In this document: positions 33,758 through 45,460 of the stretch, piece after piece
How positions within the stretch are numbered: position 1 is the stretch's first letter
How the letters are laid out: every line of letters starts with the position of its first letter
From: Sorghum bicolor
Lineage: Eukaryota; Streptophyta; Magnoliopsida; Poales; Poaceae
NCBI RefSeq assembly: GCF_000003195.3
Contig: NC_012874.2
Span: 5,115,001-5,179,000 of the forward strand
DNA length: 64,000 nucleotides
Direction of reading: 5' to 3'
Position numbers and translations under genes: made by a program
Notes under the pieces: generated by a model
Database searches by the model: none
Seen by the model: the letters and a program-made list of their open reading frames with translations, nothing else
Told to the model about the DNA's origin: nothing

Positions 33758-34567
33758 TGTTGGGGAACAGCTGCATCCTTCCCCCTGGTAGCGTCGGAGG
33801 TTATCCTTCACCCGAGGAACCTCCGACGCCTGAAGCGTCGGAGGATATCCTTCACCGGAAAATACTGATGTTGACAACTCTGTTGGGGGACAGCTGCGTC
33901 CTTCCCCCTGGTAGCGTCGGAGGTTATCCTTCACCCGAGGAACCTCCGACGCTCCTTCACCGGGAAATGCTAATGTTGACGACTCGTCTGGTCGTGCTAA
34001 GTGTGTGCAGGGACTGAGACACCGGCGGAGGTCCACGAGCGAGGAAAGGTGGGAACCTCCGACCCTCCCGGGTCCGAGGATAGCGGGAGAACGCGGCCAG
34101 GCCGAGGAACCTCCGACTGGACCAGGCTAAGGAGGAACTCCCGGGGCGGCCGGGTCGAGCAACCTCCGGCCCAGCCAGGCTGAGGAACCTCCGACACTAA
34201 AGCGTCGGAGGATCCGCAACTGGGCGGAGGATCCAAGCCTCCGACCAGCTGAGGCCCTAGTCAGAGGATGAACGAAGGGCTTGCAATGTGAAATTACGCA
34301 GGTGTATTAGGGTCAGTAGACTGCGATGAAAGAATATACTGGAATATTCCCCCACCGTCACGGGGCATTTATGTAAATGTCATTAGGTCGGTTTCCAGGC
34401 CCTATATAAGGGGCGCGATGCCGTCATTAATAAAGAGAGAGAGCATTCACTGTTTTCACCTACTGTTGAGCCTACTGTCCGTTGGAGCCCAATCCTCTCA
34501 CGGCACCGAGTGAGAAGGTTCACGATTCACCGTACTGCTGGGGAGTGCGGAGAGCCTCTCCCCAACA
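33758..34567 (+). repeat. 3' LTR in normal orientation (810 bp)
   Basis: It begins TGTTGGGGAACAGC and ends CTCTCCCCAACA. A TATA box (TATATAA, 34403-34409) and an AATAAA (34429-34434) lie near its end. In U3, a 123-bp unit (33758-33880) that includes the LTR start is repeated at 33881-33987 with a small deletion. Many TCCGAC/GTCGGA words occur. Confidence 0.95.
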
Positions 34568-34572
34568 ATGCT

Positions 34573-35100
34573 GAGGCAATGACATATGCAACGATGAATT
34601 CAAATTAACCACACTCTCTTATGCTGAGGCAGCGGCTGTACAATGATCAAATGCTCCCATATATAGTTATGTGCTGCTAAACTAGGGTGACTTGTACCGT
34701 ATAAAAAGCAACCAGTTTGCAAGCGCGTTGTGATGATAATGGGCCAAATCTAAGCTAGTGTAGTATATATAATTTTTTTGTATTCAACAATTTTAGACTT
34801 CACTTCTTCCTTTATAATCAACAAACACATGTACTATTCTTCTACCTTTGTATCTCAGAAACTAATGGAATTGACAAACATTTATATGTAACTGGAGATG
34901 AATATATGGATTTAATAATTGAGTTTACTTGTCAAATAGTCATAATATGAGATGTATACAGTTTTTAATTTCCGTGATTTCGTATTGTGAAAAACGTAGA
35001 CCTCTCTAACTCCCTTGATGACAGCTTGCAATGGAAAGCAAACTGACCAGTCAAGGTTGGAAAGAAGAACAGCCAGGGGATGATCCAGCCTAGCCCTGGT
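34573..35100. other. Spacer right of the Gypsy element
   Basis: AT-rich sequence with no recognised gene or repeat end. Confidence 0.5.
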
Positions 35101-35109
35101 CTTAAGGAC

Positions 35110-36510
35110 CACAACTCAGAAAATCATTGAATACCAGAGCAAGGAGCCTATACAGATGCCGCAAAAGATACCTCATGGAGTGGAAGGGGATGATCTAGAC
35201 TACGATCTGATGGTAGTTGCCGAACTACAAGGACCTCGCGTAGAGCCACAAGAGGAGCAAATCCTAGATACAAATGAAAATGTGCATGGAACAACAACGC
35301 CTTGAGGTACAGTAGTGCACGTTAAGACAGCATTTTAGTGCATCTTGCTAATATGTAATGTGAGTTCTTGTCCTTGATTGGTACCGCTAGTGGATCTTGA
35401 TTTGGAATTCGATAAGGATGAAAGGGAATAAGACGTTATCTGTGCTAGAGCCCATCACCAATTCAGGTGGATGCTCAATAACGTTATTTCAAGAATGGGA
35501 AGCAACCTTTTGGTGAATACAAGTTCACCTCGGGTTTAGGAAACATTTGCCCAAGAATAAACGAGCAAAGAAGCAATGTCCAAGGGCGAGATGTTCTTTG
35601 CGCTGGTGAACAAGAACATGTACCACCACCACCTGGACACTACAAGGTATGCTACTAAGAAGGAAGATATAGTGGCACGAGAAGAAATGGCGGCAGCTGA
35701 GGCTGGACTGCCAATGGAGTATGAGGGCCTTAATGAGTGGACAAGGGACTACCTCAAAGCCCCCAAGCTGAAATGGCAACAGGAGGGGTAGATGAAATTT
35801 AATGGGATGTAGACCGAGGAGGCAGAGGTGAGGATCCTAGCAGATCCTGCATTAGAGCAGCGCGAGTTGTTCAACCATCGCAAACAGAGGGACCAGCTCT
35901 ATGAGGCACTAGATAACCACGTGCACTGTGACCGTGTCCAAGCCATGTCCCAGAATGAGCTGGAGGGACGTGAACGCCTGGTCATAGGCGACCGGAGGAG
36001 TCCAGATCTTGCTGATCAATGATATCTTCGAAGATATGCTGTGTAGTTAGAAGTTGAAAGCAATGCCACCAAGGGAATGGCAATGTTGGGCCGCGTGTTC
36101 CACAAAAATACAATGCTGGCCGACTGTGCCAGGGTGTTGGTGCAAGAAGTTCACCCAGATCATCTCATGGATGAGCTCGACCTGCCTACTCTAGATCGGA
36201 CTAGCTTGGAGATGGCAACCTCATGCTCTAGAATCAAGGTGTCATCATGTTGGATCGGACACCACAATGCTCGCCGTTTCCCATGGATCACAATGACAAT
36301 GAGCCAGGTATTTCTCCATGAACAAGCAACCCACAAGAGGAAACAGCAGCACCATGTAATCCTCCACCGGCAAATGATCCACTCAAGTAGATTGCACCAT
36401 GCCCTTCCCCGCCGACATAGGATCCACAAGAGCAGACCACACCATCCACTCCATCAACGACGAGAGATCCACTGGAGGCAACTAGTACAATGCAGGTATA
36501 CTAAATTTTG
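35110..36510 (+). pseudogene. Unit A: CACTA TNP1-like transposase remnant
   Basis: Fragments in order on the plus strand are an acidic exon (35110-35302, PQKIPHGVEGDDLDYDLM), a middle part (35576-35790) with NMYHHHLDTTRYATKKED and LNEWTRDYLKAP, a part (35828-36020) with QRDQLYEALDNHVHCDRVQA, and a part (36077-36300) with ARVLVQEVHPDHLMDELDLP. A Pro-rich tail follows. HHH, then LDTT, then WTRDYL and ELD.PT fit plant En/Spm (Ptta-type) ORF1 proteins. Stops and frame changes occur between the parts. The same fragments recur in unit B, where they are more damaged. Confidence 0.7.
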
Positions 36511-36559
36511 ACAAAAGCACCAAACAATATTCTTTCCCAAAAAATGCAAAAGCATAGTC

Positions 36560-37450
36560 GAGGGTATTAGATCCATTTATACACCCCCCCCCACAACAAC
36601 ACTGTTATAAAATAAAAATTATTGGATGTAACAAAAAAATCGACTCAGAAACTTCAGATGAGCACTCCTCATAGCAGAATCATTGTTTGGGAATTACTTC
36701 TTGGGATGTTGAAACTGAATAGAACACACAGGTCCTTCAGTGCTGCCATTGTGTTCTCTCCCTACAGCAACCACAAGAAACAAACCATGAACAAGAGTTA
36801 GCCATAAAATTAAAGCCGGTAATCATAACCAGAGGATTCCTACAAAGGTATCAATGAAAGATATCATATTTCTAGCAATGTTATTTCATCCAATATAAAT
36901 TTCTGAAGCAAATAAGTCAGCACAAAAGCCTTTCATATTTCTACAGAAGGCGGTATGTGTGTCAAAAGTAGTAGATAAATTGCAAATTTAGTCTAATATG
37001 ATGACATAATTCATACTCACACCACACAAAATAGTATAATGCATGCTCATACCACACAAATATTCATCGTATGGACTTGTAATATAACAAAGTAATAAGA
37101 CATGTCGAATCTGGAGATGTGCAGAATGCTTATCGGTTGTTTCACACTGCAGGCTATAATATCATATTGTAGGTAACCATTATAACATAAGAGTAATTGA
37201 TTAATTAGGATCATAGAGACACAACATTGTCATAGTTAATGCTTGCAAAACATGTATTTTTACTCATTAGACTAACGTAGATAATTTGTGCACTAATAAG
37301 ACAACCTGTAAAAGAACGATATATTTATATTGCTGAATTTTTTTTGGAATTATGCAGCCATGTGACTAGAACAGAAAACCATTTGTACTACAAGTAACAC
37401 AAATTCATCGAACAATAGTAATAGGACATTTACAAACGAATATAAATATT
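36560..37450. other. AT-rich spacer in unit A
   Basis: This stretch has no gene. It aligns by eye with 55440-56080 in unit B, and so belongs to the duplicated element. Confidence 0.6.
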
Positions 37451-37473
37451 ACCTTGAGGTTGGCTTCTCACTT

Positions 37474-37998
37474 TTATTTTTTCACATTGTTCCGTTTGAT
37501 TGTTGCTTCTACCACCATATTCCTGCCCTTGGACATCAAAAGCTCCTTTATCTCATCCTCGGTGATTGTCTCCACAGTTAGTGTCATTTTGCTAGGTTCC
37601 ACCATTGTTCCTGGAGACCTAACAATTGCTCCAGAGTGAACATTCTCTGTAGTGGTTGCATGTTGGTTTCGAGGTCTTGATACTTCAATGGCCTTGAATG
37701 TTTCACTGCATTGAAGGCATGGAATGTTGCAACCAAGGCACTCTATCGAATGTTTGTTCTTTTTCTTGCAACTTGGACATGCTGTCCAGAACGTTCTACG
37801 TTTGCGCTTTGCACTAAATGGACCAGGAACTGGATTGTCAGGAGCAGCAAGGGCGCAAACAATGATTTCTCTGCCTCCTGTGTGATCAACCGGGTGTGGA
37901 ATATCATTGATGGAAAAAGCATTGATGGTATGGGATGGTACTGCAGGGGCAAATGCAGTAGGGATGGCAGTATTAAGAGAATCAGCTTGTTGTTCCAT
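37474..37998 (-). CDS. Unit A 174-codon zinc-ribbon protein
   Basis: An uninterrupted frame runs from ATG (37998) to stop. The N-terminal third is Pro/Ala-rich. A basic KRKRRTFWTACPSCKK segment opens a four-cysteine ribbon of two CxxC knuckles (CPSC, then CLGC and CLQC), and the last 50 residues are acidic and look helical. TFWT.CP.C with a second C..C resembles the zinc ribbon found in plant J-domain proteins of the DUF3444 group, so this may be a captured piece of such a gene. That match is from memory of the motif. Unit B has the same frame at 56095-56619, with equal length, about 80% residue identity and no gaps. A TATA box and first exon lie upstream at 40030-39898. Confidence 0.65.
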   Translation of the reverse strand: MEQQADSLNTAIPTAFAPAVPSHTINAFSINDIPHPVDHTGGREIIVCALAAPDNPVPGPFSAKRKRRTFWTACPSCKKKNKHSIECLGCNIPCLQCSETFKAIEVSRPRNQHATTTENVHSGAIVRSPGTMVEPSKMTLTVETITEDEIKELLMSKGRNMVVEATIKRNNVKK

Positions 37999-38875
37999 TG
38001 ATATGATGCGTCTTGAATAAGAATCCTTCCCTTAGTTCACAATGGGATGGTACTACAGGGGCAATAAACAAAACTGGATGGATTCAACACTGCAAAGTGG
38101 AAAGAAATTAGATAGATTGTAAACACATAACATACTTTATAAATGCAGAGCACTTGGAACTTAACGATTCTATAAATATATCATATAGAAGTGGAATTTT
38201 AAATTTTATGGCTACCAGAAGCTGACCCAACATTCATTTTCTTCAGCCTCATTGTCTTCTATATACATATAATGAGTTTGAAAAAAATCTTAACTTCAGC
38301 TGTTGGACCATGTTATCTTCTACATTTTCTTTTTCATTTTCTTATGAGACTCAAGATGCACTGTCATCTATGTTTCATTCAGTCTCTTTCATTTCAGTCT
38401 TGTTGTCTCAAATTAGTTTGAATAAAATTTCTCATTGTCTGTAATTTCATTTTTCAAATGAGAAGTAGATGCATTGTCATCCATGTTTAATTTATTCTCT
38501 CCAAATCCTACCAGATGGTGCGTAAAGTATTGTGTAAACACAAAAACAATCTAATCAGAAGGCATGGTCGACCCGCCACAATATGCCGCCCCAGGTGCTG
38601 TTTTATTAAATCTGACTGTAGGAACACTACTCCTTCTGGCCCCATACTTGGACCCCAGCAGCCATCAGTTGACTGCTAGCAGTGTTACCACCTTGCTGAA
38701 GAAACCACACTTGCATCCCCTACTTAAGGGGATGACGACATGCCATCCCCAACCATCTTTCTAAAACATAAGCTCAAGATAGGGCCATCCAAAGTGCCCT
38801 AGTGACGATGTTATATACTTTTAACATTCAAAGAATGAATCTAGGTCTCCTCAGATCAATAAAAACAGACATAAA

Positions 38876-39690
38876 CACTACTACAGGAATCTTTTACCGA
38901 GGCTAGCAAAGCTGATTTTCCGAGGCGGGCCTCACAACTGCCTCGGTAAAACAAATTTAAAAACAAAAAATAACTAAGCTGCAACCCAACATGGCCTGGA
39001 TCTGGGCCTCACCGCCACTGCCACTGCACGCTCCTTCTACACCGCCGCCCAATCTACAACTGGGGAAGTTGGATCTAGCCTCCACACGCTCCCCACCGCC
39101 TGATCCGCTGCCAGGGAAGCCAACTATAGCCTCCAAACACTCACTACCTCCCGATCCTCTACCGGGGAAGCTGAATCCATGGGGCTGCTCGGCTCACTAG
39201 AGGGAGAAGATGGTCACGCGACCGGATTTGCAAGGGAGAAAGCGTGAGGGACGGATCCTCCCTAGGTCTGAGAGAGAGAGAGAGAGAGGATGAGGACATA
39301 CCTCTTCCACTGGATTTGCGACAGATCCACGCAGCCAGCTAGGGAGGGAGAGGAGGCGCGCTGGCCCTCTGCTTGGTGGAGGAACTAAGTGCGCCGTGGG
39401 GAGAGAGAGTAAGGGCTGCTGCAGTTGTGGGGAGTGAGAGGGAGAGAGTGGAGGGAGGGAGAGAGAGAGAGATAGTGGATGGAGGGGTGGTGGAATGGGG
39501 AGATCTGGAGAGGAGTCAGGCTGAGGGAAGGAGTGACAGTTAAGTTGGGGAAACCCTAGCTCCCTTCTCTATATATATAAACCCATCTGATATGTGCTTT
39601 TTCTGAGCCTCAAGAATATTAACTATGGTGGGTCTTCTGTAAATCAATTTGGCAAGGTAGTTGATTGTGACCACCTCGGTTAATCCTAGG
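38876..39690. mobile_element. CACTA-6: 0.8-kb non-autonomous CACTA in unit A
   Basis: The left end is CACTACTACAGGAATC followed by ACCGAGGC motifs. The right end near 39690 carries ACCTCGGTTAATCC but has lost the clean terminus. The segment is absent from unit B at the matching point (near 57590), which shows it is an insertion. It holds a G+C-rich stretch with a repeated Pro-rich reading (38990-39200) and a GA microsatellite (39270-39289). No transposase is seen. Confidence 0.7.
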
Positions 39691-39897
39691 CATTAACCAA
39701 AACTCTTGCCCTTAAGAATGGTTGGTGGTGGAGATAAACTATTGTGAAGATTGATTGTAGCGAAAAAAACACTATAAAAACTACTTCGAGAAAACTTATC
39801 TAGTTGTTTCCCTGAACTAGATAGCAGATAGCACAAATGAGCAATTCAGAGATGAATCTGATGCATCACGCATGTATGAGTTCTCACCTGTGGTCTT

Positions 39898-40030
39898 TCC
39901 CTGTAGATAGAAATCACAGCTTCATGATTGTAGATCTCCTTGTTTCAACAGAAAAGATTTGAGGAGTAGATGAAGAAAATGGGGAATGGGGAAAATGTGT
40001 TCATACTCTATGGATGGGGCAGTATTTATA
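39898..40030 (-). promoter_or_regulatory. Promoter and first exon of the unit A zinc-ribbon gene
   Basis: On the minus strand a TATAAATA (40023-40030) is followed by a non-coding first exon that ends CCACAG at a GTGAGAAC donor (exon end 39898). The TATA box, exon and donor are all retained in unit B (58121-57975). The intron between here and the ATG at 37998 is interrupted in unit A by a small CACTA. Confidence 0.6.
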
Positions 40031-40205
40031 GCAGGTGGGGCAGAAAAACCCTAGAAGTTTGTGGGCTCTTGTTGGGCTTGTATTAGTGGTGGATTATATT
40101 AGCCTTGGCCCATGGTCATTATGTTCGTCAAAAGCCCAGGACCGTTGAAATGTGGCATGTAATAAATATGGCCTTATATATCAATAATCCATTAATGTTT
40201 GCAGT

Positions 40206-40866
40206 TTTCTTGCAATTCAAATTATCTCATTAATTAGCAAGGAACAAAATAATTAAATTATTAGCCTCAGATTACATACTATTAGAGAAATATGTGCACC
40301 GATAATACACAAGTTATCTGGCTTCTCTTGTGCCTTTTAGAGAATAAACTAAATCTGTCAATTGATAAATAATAGGTTGCATGATGCCTACATCCATGGC
40401 CCACGCTGATATCTTAAACTGTTTTTATACTTGGTATGCAAAGAAAGCATCTCATTGTATAACTACTCCTGATGGCTCCTTTTTGCTATGTATAGTTGGG
40501 TTTTTTCTTTGATACTAAGTCGTTACCATACACATAAGTGAGCACGTTGCTTTTTATGTAGTGTACTGTTCTATCCTAATGATATATGTTCCAACAACAT
40601 TGGGCATACAAATAGAACATCATTACATGTTCTCTTTTGTGGTTAATTACCAATGAAGTTGTGGTATCAATATGTAATGACCTCATTCAGTTTCATTCAA
40701 GTGAAACACTTTCATGATGGGCACGGATACATTTAAAGGCAAATTGGTTTGAACACAGCTATGAAACAGTGTGCGTTGCAAAGAAGAGTAACAAAAATGA
40801 ACCTACCATTTAAGTTAGGTTGTGTATTTTGGCCGCGGTACGGTGCCCATTTCTTTAGCAATTGAG
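40206..40866. other. Spacer between unit A and CACTA-7
   Basis: AT-rich, with no recognised gene. Confidence 0.5.
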
Positions 40867-41365
40867 CCACACTACTACACTATTTTTAACCGTGGTGGGC
40901 AAAATAGGTTAACCGTGGCGGGCAAGTCAACCGCCTTGGAGAAAAGGTCACGATTAATCGTAGCCTTAACCGAGGCGGGCGCTATAAAGGAACCGCCTTG
41001 GTAAATACAATTAACGGAGGCGGTTGCCTTAAGGTGACTGCCTTGGTTAATTTATTAACAGAGGCAATTTTTCTAAGTTGTCGTCTTGTTTAATGAATTA
41101 ACAGAGATGAATTTTGTAATTTTTCCCGTCTCCTTTAAGTGTATCCAGATTTTTTAAAAAAAATCCTTTTTCAATTTATTTTCAAATTTGAATCCAAAAT
41201 TTGTTAGATTGAAACATATAAAAAGCAAAAGACATACGTATAAAGAGTAACCACATATATTACATCCATATGTCATCTTTATCATTGCACGGTCCATGCA
41301 TGTCACACAACATTCATATTACATGAATGTACACAATGTTCATAAAAAGCATATCTAAATAATGT

Positions 41366-41810
41366 TCACTCAAAAATATCCGACAACTTATAGTCGTTCA
41401 TATCTAAACTGCTAGTTCTCCAGTTGCGTAGCTTCTCGAACTTCTCTCGCGCTAGCTCGCTCCCAGTATAAAAGAACTGTCCGTCAACATGACAACATTG
41501 ATCTGTGACAAACTTACAAATGTCAGCTATTGTTTGCATGATGGCCCTTTGTTCAATCATTTCCTTTTCCCCACCAACTTTGGGATTTCTATAGCTACCG
41601 TTAGCTATTGTTGAATTTCTCGCAAGCCCTGAGGTATTCACAAGTATAGTACTCACACAAGACTGAGCCTTCAGGTTGCTTAGCGCTACATGCATGATGA
41701 AAGTAACACATGAGAATTACGGCTGGTAGTAGTATCCCTACAAGACAACCATCAGTAGTACTAGAACTAGAGGCAGGAGGAGTAAGTACCGGGAATTCTC
41801 GCCTCACCGC
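41366..41810 (-). pseudogene. Ulp1-like (C48) C-terminal remnant of CACTA-7
   Basis: The minus strand shows KQPEGSVLCEYYTCEYLR (near 41640), then DICKFVTDQCCHVDGQFF and EKLRNW before a stop. GS.LC.YY.CE is the cysteine motif of Ulp1-type proteases carried by many plant CACTA and MULE elements; the usual Gly after Cys is Glu here. Only this end part is readable, and it is split by a frame change. Confidence 0.65.
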
Positions 41811-42129
41811 TAGTTTGTGGCCATACTTTGCTTGTCTTTCTTGGACCTCCGATCATAGCAGCTGGGGTCTTCCACATACTTTTGGTAAACGTTGTACGAA
41901 AACTACTATTGTCAACAAAATATTTGATATGTACTGAGTGCATGAAAGAAGGTGTGTCGTCACTAACTATCGCAGGGCGCTTTTGAAATGCTTGAACCCT
42001 TCTTTGTTTGAATCTCGCAAGGAGTCGAATAGGACAACCTTTCTATCCTGAGGATAGATCATAAATACAATCCAGTGGCCCGTGACACTCAAGTTTTACC
42101 ATTGAAACAATATTAATATCAAGTCTTCA

Positions 42130-44780
42130 AATATGAAAAGTGGCAAACCTAGTAGCTATTGCAAGTATGGTTTTGACATATCTGTTCAAGGTCGACATGA
42201 ATCTCTCATACGTCCAAATCTGCTGCAAGTAGACAGGCCTAAGTTCCTGTATCTAATCAACCATGTGCATCAGGTGTGGCATAATATCGAAGAAAGACGG
42301 CGGGAAGCACATCTCGAGTTAGCAAATAGTATCTACGATGAAATGTTTTAGTGTTGGCAGCTCAACTTCATTGATAACCTTTTGTGTGATAAAGTTCAAG
42401 AAGTAACCTAGATGTGTGATTATTGTCTTCATGTACTCTGGATCGATAGCCTTGATCACAATTGGGAGGAAAATTATGAGCATGACATGACAGTCATGTG
42501 CAGTGAAGCTGGTGAGTGTGACGTCCTTCATTGAGACTAGGCTCTTGATGTTGGAACAGAAACAAGTTGGCACCTTCACACCTCTAAGCCACAGGGACAT
42601 GTCCCACTTCTCATCTGTCATGAGGTTGTAGCTCACACCAAGAAGGTCCACCTTCCCGCTCTGTGCGGCCGGTGTCGAATGAATTCAGTCCTAATGTTCT
42701 GGTTCACAAGATCTAGACGTGACTTTAGACCATCCTTCGTCTTAGTCTTGATGTCTCATAGGACCCGAATCGTGCTCTCAAGCAAATTCTTCTCTAGGTG
42801 CATGCAATCGATGACATGAGGCGTATCTAGCTCCTTCCAACATGACAGGTACTTGAAGAAACACAACTGCTTCTTGAAAGGAACGGCAGGGGTAGGCTTT
42901 CCTTCTTCTTCCATCGTACCCCGCTTCCTCTTCTTCCTTGTTATGGTCTCACCTTGCTCATCTTCCTTCTTCTTCTCGAACTCAAAGGGTACGCCCTTGA
43001 CCATGTCAAACACCTTTTGCCCATAACTCGTCTTCTCGGGCTCATCGGTTTGAGGTTCCGCCTAGTTATCGAAGAACTGATTCATTGAAGGGTGTTGGTA
43101 CCTAAGTTTTTTTTGTCAAGGAATCACATGTGCCTCATGTAGACCAACTTTTCAGATGCACTAAGATAAGTGTAGCATGTACCGTCAATGCAGACTACAC
43201 AACCTGACTTACCTTTGATCTGCCCGATAGTGAAAAAAGGCTAGGGTAATCGATGATGGTGACAATGATGATAGCTTTAAGAGTGAAGTACTCCTTTCAT
43301 GACACATCCATCATATTGACACCTTTTTTCCATAGTATCTTCATGTCCTCCATGAGCAGCTCTAGGAACACATCTATATCATTGTCTGGCTGCCTTGGTC
43401 TAGAAATAATCATGGTTAGTAAAAGATACTTGCGCTTCTAACATAGATAGGGAGGTAGGTTGTAGGTTGTGAGGATGACCGACCAAGTGCTGTGGGAGCT
43501 TCTGAGGTCACCGAATGGATTCATCCCATCGGTACTTAGTGCGAACCTAACATTCCTCGCCTCATTACCAAACTCCTTCAGAAACTTGGCGTCGAACCGC
43601 TTCCACTGCTTGCCATTGGAGGGGTGTTGTAGCTTGCCTTCATCCTTCATTTGTTCTGCTGATGCATGCCAGGACACTAGCTGGGCATCCTCTTGGTTCC
43701 CAAATAGCGCACATAGGCGATCGATCACTGGTAGGTACCACAATGACAGTGCAGGGCTTTTCCTCTGCATGTAACCCTCTTCTTCCTCGTCCCCAGGAGA
43801 TGGGATATGCTTCTTGGCTGTCTAGATCTTTGCCTTCTTCTTCCCTATGTTTGTTGGTCTCTCATCATCCATGTCTGCACAACAACCATAATTGCTTTTG
43901 TATCGGCTCGCATCGTATTGTGGACAGCTCTGCAAGTTCTCATTCTTACCCCGATATAGAATACAGTGGTTAGGGCATGCATGAAACTTTTCAAGCGTCA
44001 TCGCCACTGGCTAGATCATCTTGTTTGCTCAGTAGGTATTGGTAGGCACCTTGTTACACTCTGGTATGAGTCTGCAAGACTCTCTAACAGGTCATTGAAG
44101 CACATGTCGGATCACCCATGGTGAGCCTTCAGTATGAGCAACTGGAGTTTAAAATGCAACACCATCAAATGCTTCGGACAACCCTCATACAAGGGGTCAA
44201 TTGCTGCCTGTTTCATCTCTTTTAAATTCTCCAACCACTTCTAATTTCCAAATAGAACATCATCTTGATCCATACAGTTTGCAACATTTAAACAAATCTC
44301 CCCATCTTCCGGCCGCAAGACAACACACCCTGCTCATCATCATCACTGCCACCATCTCCAATCAGATCATGGAGGCTAATGTAATCATGGTTCACACTAT
44401 CACCGCCCACCGCTGCAGATGGTTGTCATCCCCCATCATTGACCGTCGATAAGTTACCTCCACCGGATGCACCGGTCACACTCAGATCTACTTCTTCACC
44501 GTGATACTTCTAGACGGTGTAATCATTGATGAAGCCATGCTTGATCAAGTGAGACTGCATCATGTTATATTCCTGGAGAAGGTTGTTCTTGCAGCTATTG
44601 CACGGACAAATGATGCGCTCTTCACCCAAACGCACACGATGCTTTTTCATAGTGGCAACAAAACTTTCTCACATGTCCCAGAAAAAGCCAAATCGTTGCT
44701 GACCCTCGGTATCTTAAACATTCGTTTCCCTGTCCATGATGACCATGACCACCTTGCACACACAAAGGGAGAAAAATAAA
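42130..44780 (-). pseudogene. TNP2-type CACTA transposase pseudogene of CACTA-7
   Basis: Reading leftward from 44780, the remnants are an N-terminal zinc region (IICPCNSCKN, then LIKHGFINDYTVWKYHGEEV near 44500), KFHACPNHCILYRGKNENLQ (near 43960) and a conserved core with RNVRFALSTDGMNPFGDLRS and HSTWSVILTTYNLPPYLC (43560-43440). Next come KYLSCWKELDTPHVIDCMHLEKN (near 42800), LRGVKVPTCFCSN and FTAHDCHVML (near 42500) and SFFDIMPHLM (near 42270). This is the order of TNP2 transposases (Transposase_21 type). At least six frame changes or stops separate the pieces, so it cannot make a working transposase. Confidence 0.88.
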
Positions 44781-45460
44781 TGAAGCCATATGAAAACAAC
44801 AGAAAGATTAAGAGAAAGTTTTCTCTCTTCTCCATTTGGATCTAGATCTAGATCTAGTTCAAAACCACTTAAATAATGCAAAAGAGAGAAAATGAGAGTT
44901 AGAGAGTAAGAAATCCACCTCTTCCAGTGCCCCCCTTCACCAAATCAAAGGGAAAACCTTCTCCCCTCTAAGATATCAAATATTAGGGTTTTGAGGTCAA
45001 AACCCTAATAAACGGAGAAGGAGCCATGGGGAAGAAGAAGGGGGTTGTTGCTACTTATATAGGCACAACCTTAACCGTGGTGGGCACATTAAAGAAACTG
45101 CCATGGTTAATCACTTATTAACCGTGGCAGTTGCTATTAGAGCAACCACCATAGTTAAAACTTAGTCGAGACGGTTTCCCTAAAGCAAACACCATGGTTA
45201 AATTGATTAACAGTGACAGTCTCTGAAACACAACAACCACGGGTAATGTATTAACCCTGGCGGTTTCTTGAGGTCAACTGCCACAGTTAATAGGAGATTA
45301 ACCGTGGCGGTGGTGTTATAGTGACCACACGATTACCGTATTAACCAAGGCGGTTCTCGGTCCGGCGGCCCAGCCTAGATTAACCGAGGCAGGCCACCAG
45401 CCCGCCGCCTCTGTGGCCCAAAACAAAATGTTTCCCAAAAGATTTTGTGTAGTAGTGCCA

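Larger units (their letters stand above)
21032..34567 (+). mobile_element. Tat-lineage Gypsy LTR retrotransposon, 13.5 kb, with inverted 5' LTR
   Basis: The 5-bp duplication ATGCT flanks both ends (21027-21031 and 34568-34572). The parts in order are an inverted LTR, a 39-bp LTR tail, primer site, gag-pol on the plus strand, a spacer, a spliced gene on the minus strand, polypurine tract and 3' LTR. Two RNase H domains in pol and an antisense gene before the 3' LTR are features of Tat elements such as the Grande/Retand/RIRE2 group. By eye the two 810-bp LTRs differ at about five positions, so the insertion is very recent. Confidence 0.95.
35440..40205. mobile_element. Unit A: duplicated element carrying a zinc-ribbon gene
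   Basis: From about GTGCTAGAGCCCATC (near 35440) to about AATCCATTAATGTTTGC (near 40205) the sequence matches unit B (49288-49386 plus 54202-58303) in the same order and orientation. The transposase debris lies left and the minus-strand 174-codon gene with its TATA box lies right. Terminal repeats were not found, so the family is inferred from the debris. The fragment at 35110-35302 suggests the element extends further left. Confidence 0.7.
40870..45457 (-). mobile_element. CACTA-7: 4.6-kb CACTA with decayed TNP2 and Ulp1-like genes
   Basis: The ends are CACTACTACACTATTTT (40870) and, on the other strand, CACTACTACACAAAATC (45457). The duplication CCA flanks both sides (40867-40869 and 45458-45460). 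Subterminal repeats AACCGTGGCGG/CCGCC..GGTTAA are dense within 200-400 bp of each end. The coding remnants are on the minus strand. Confidence 0.95.
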
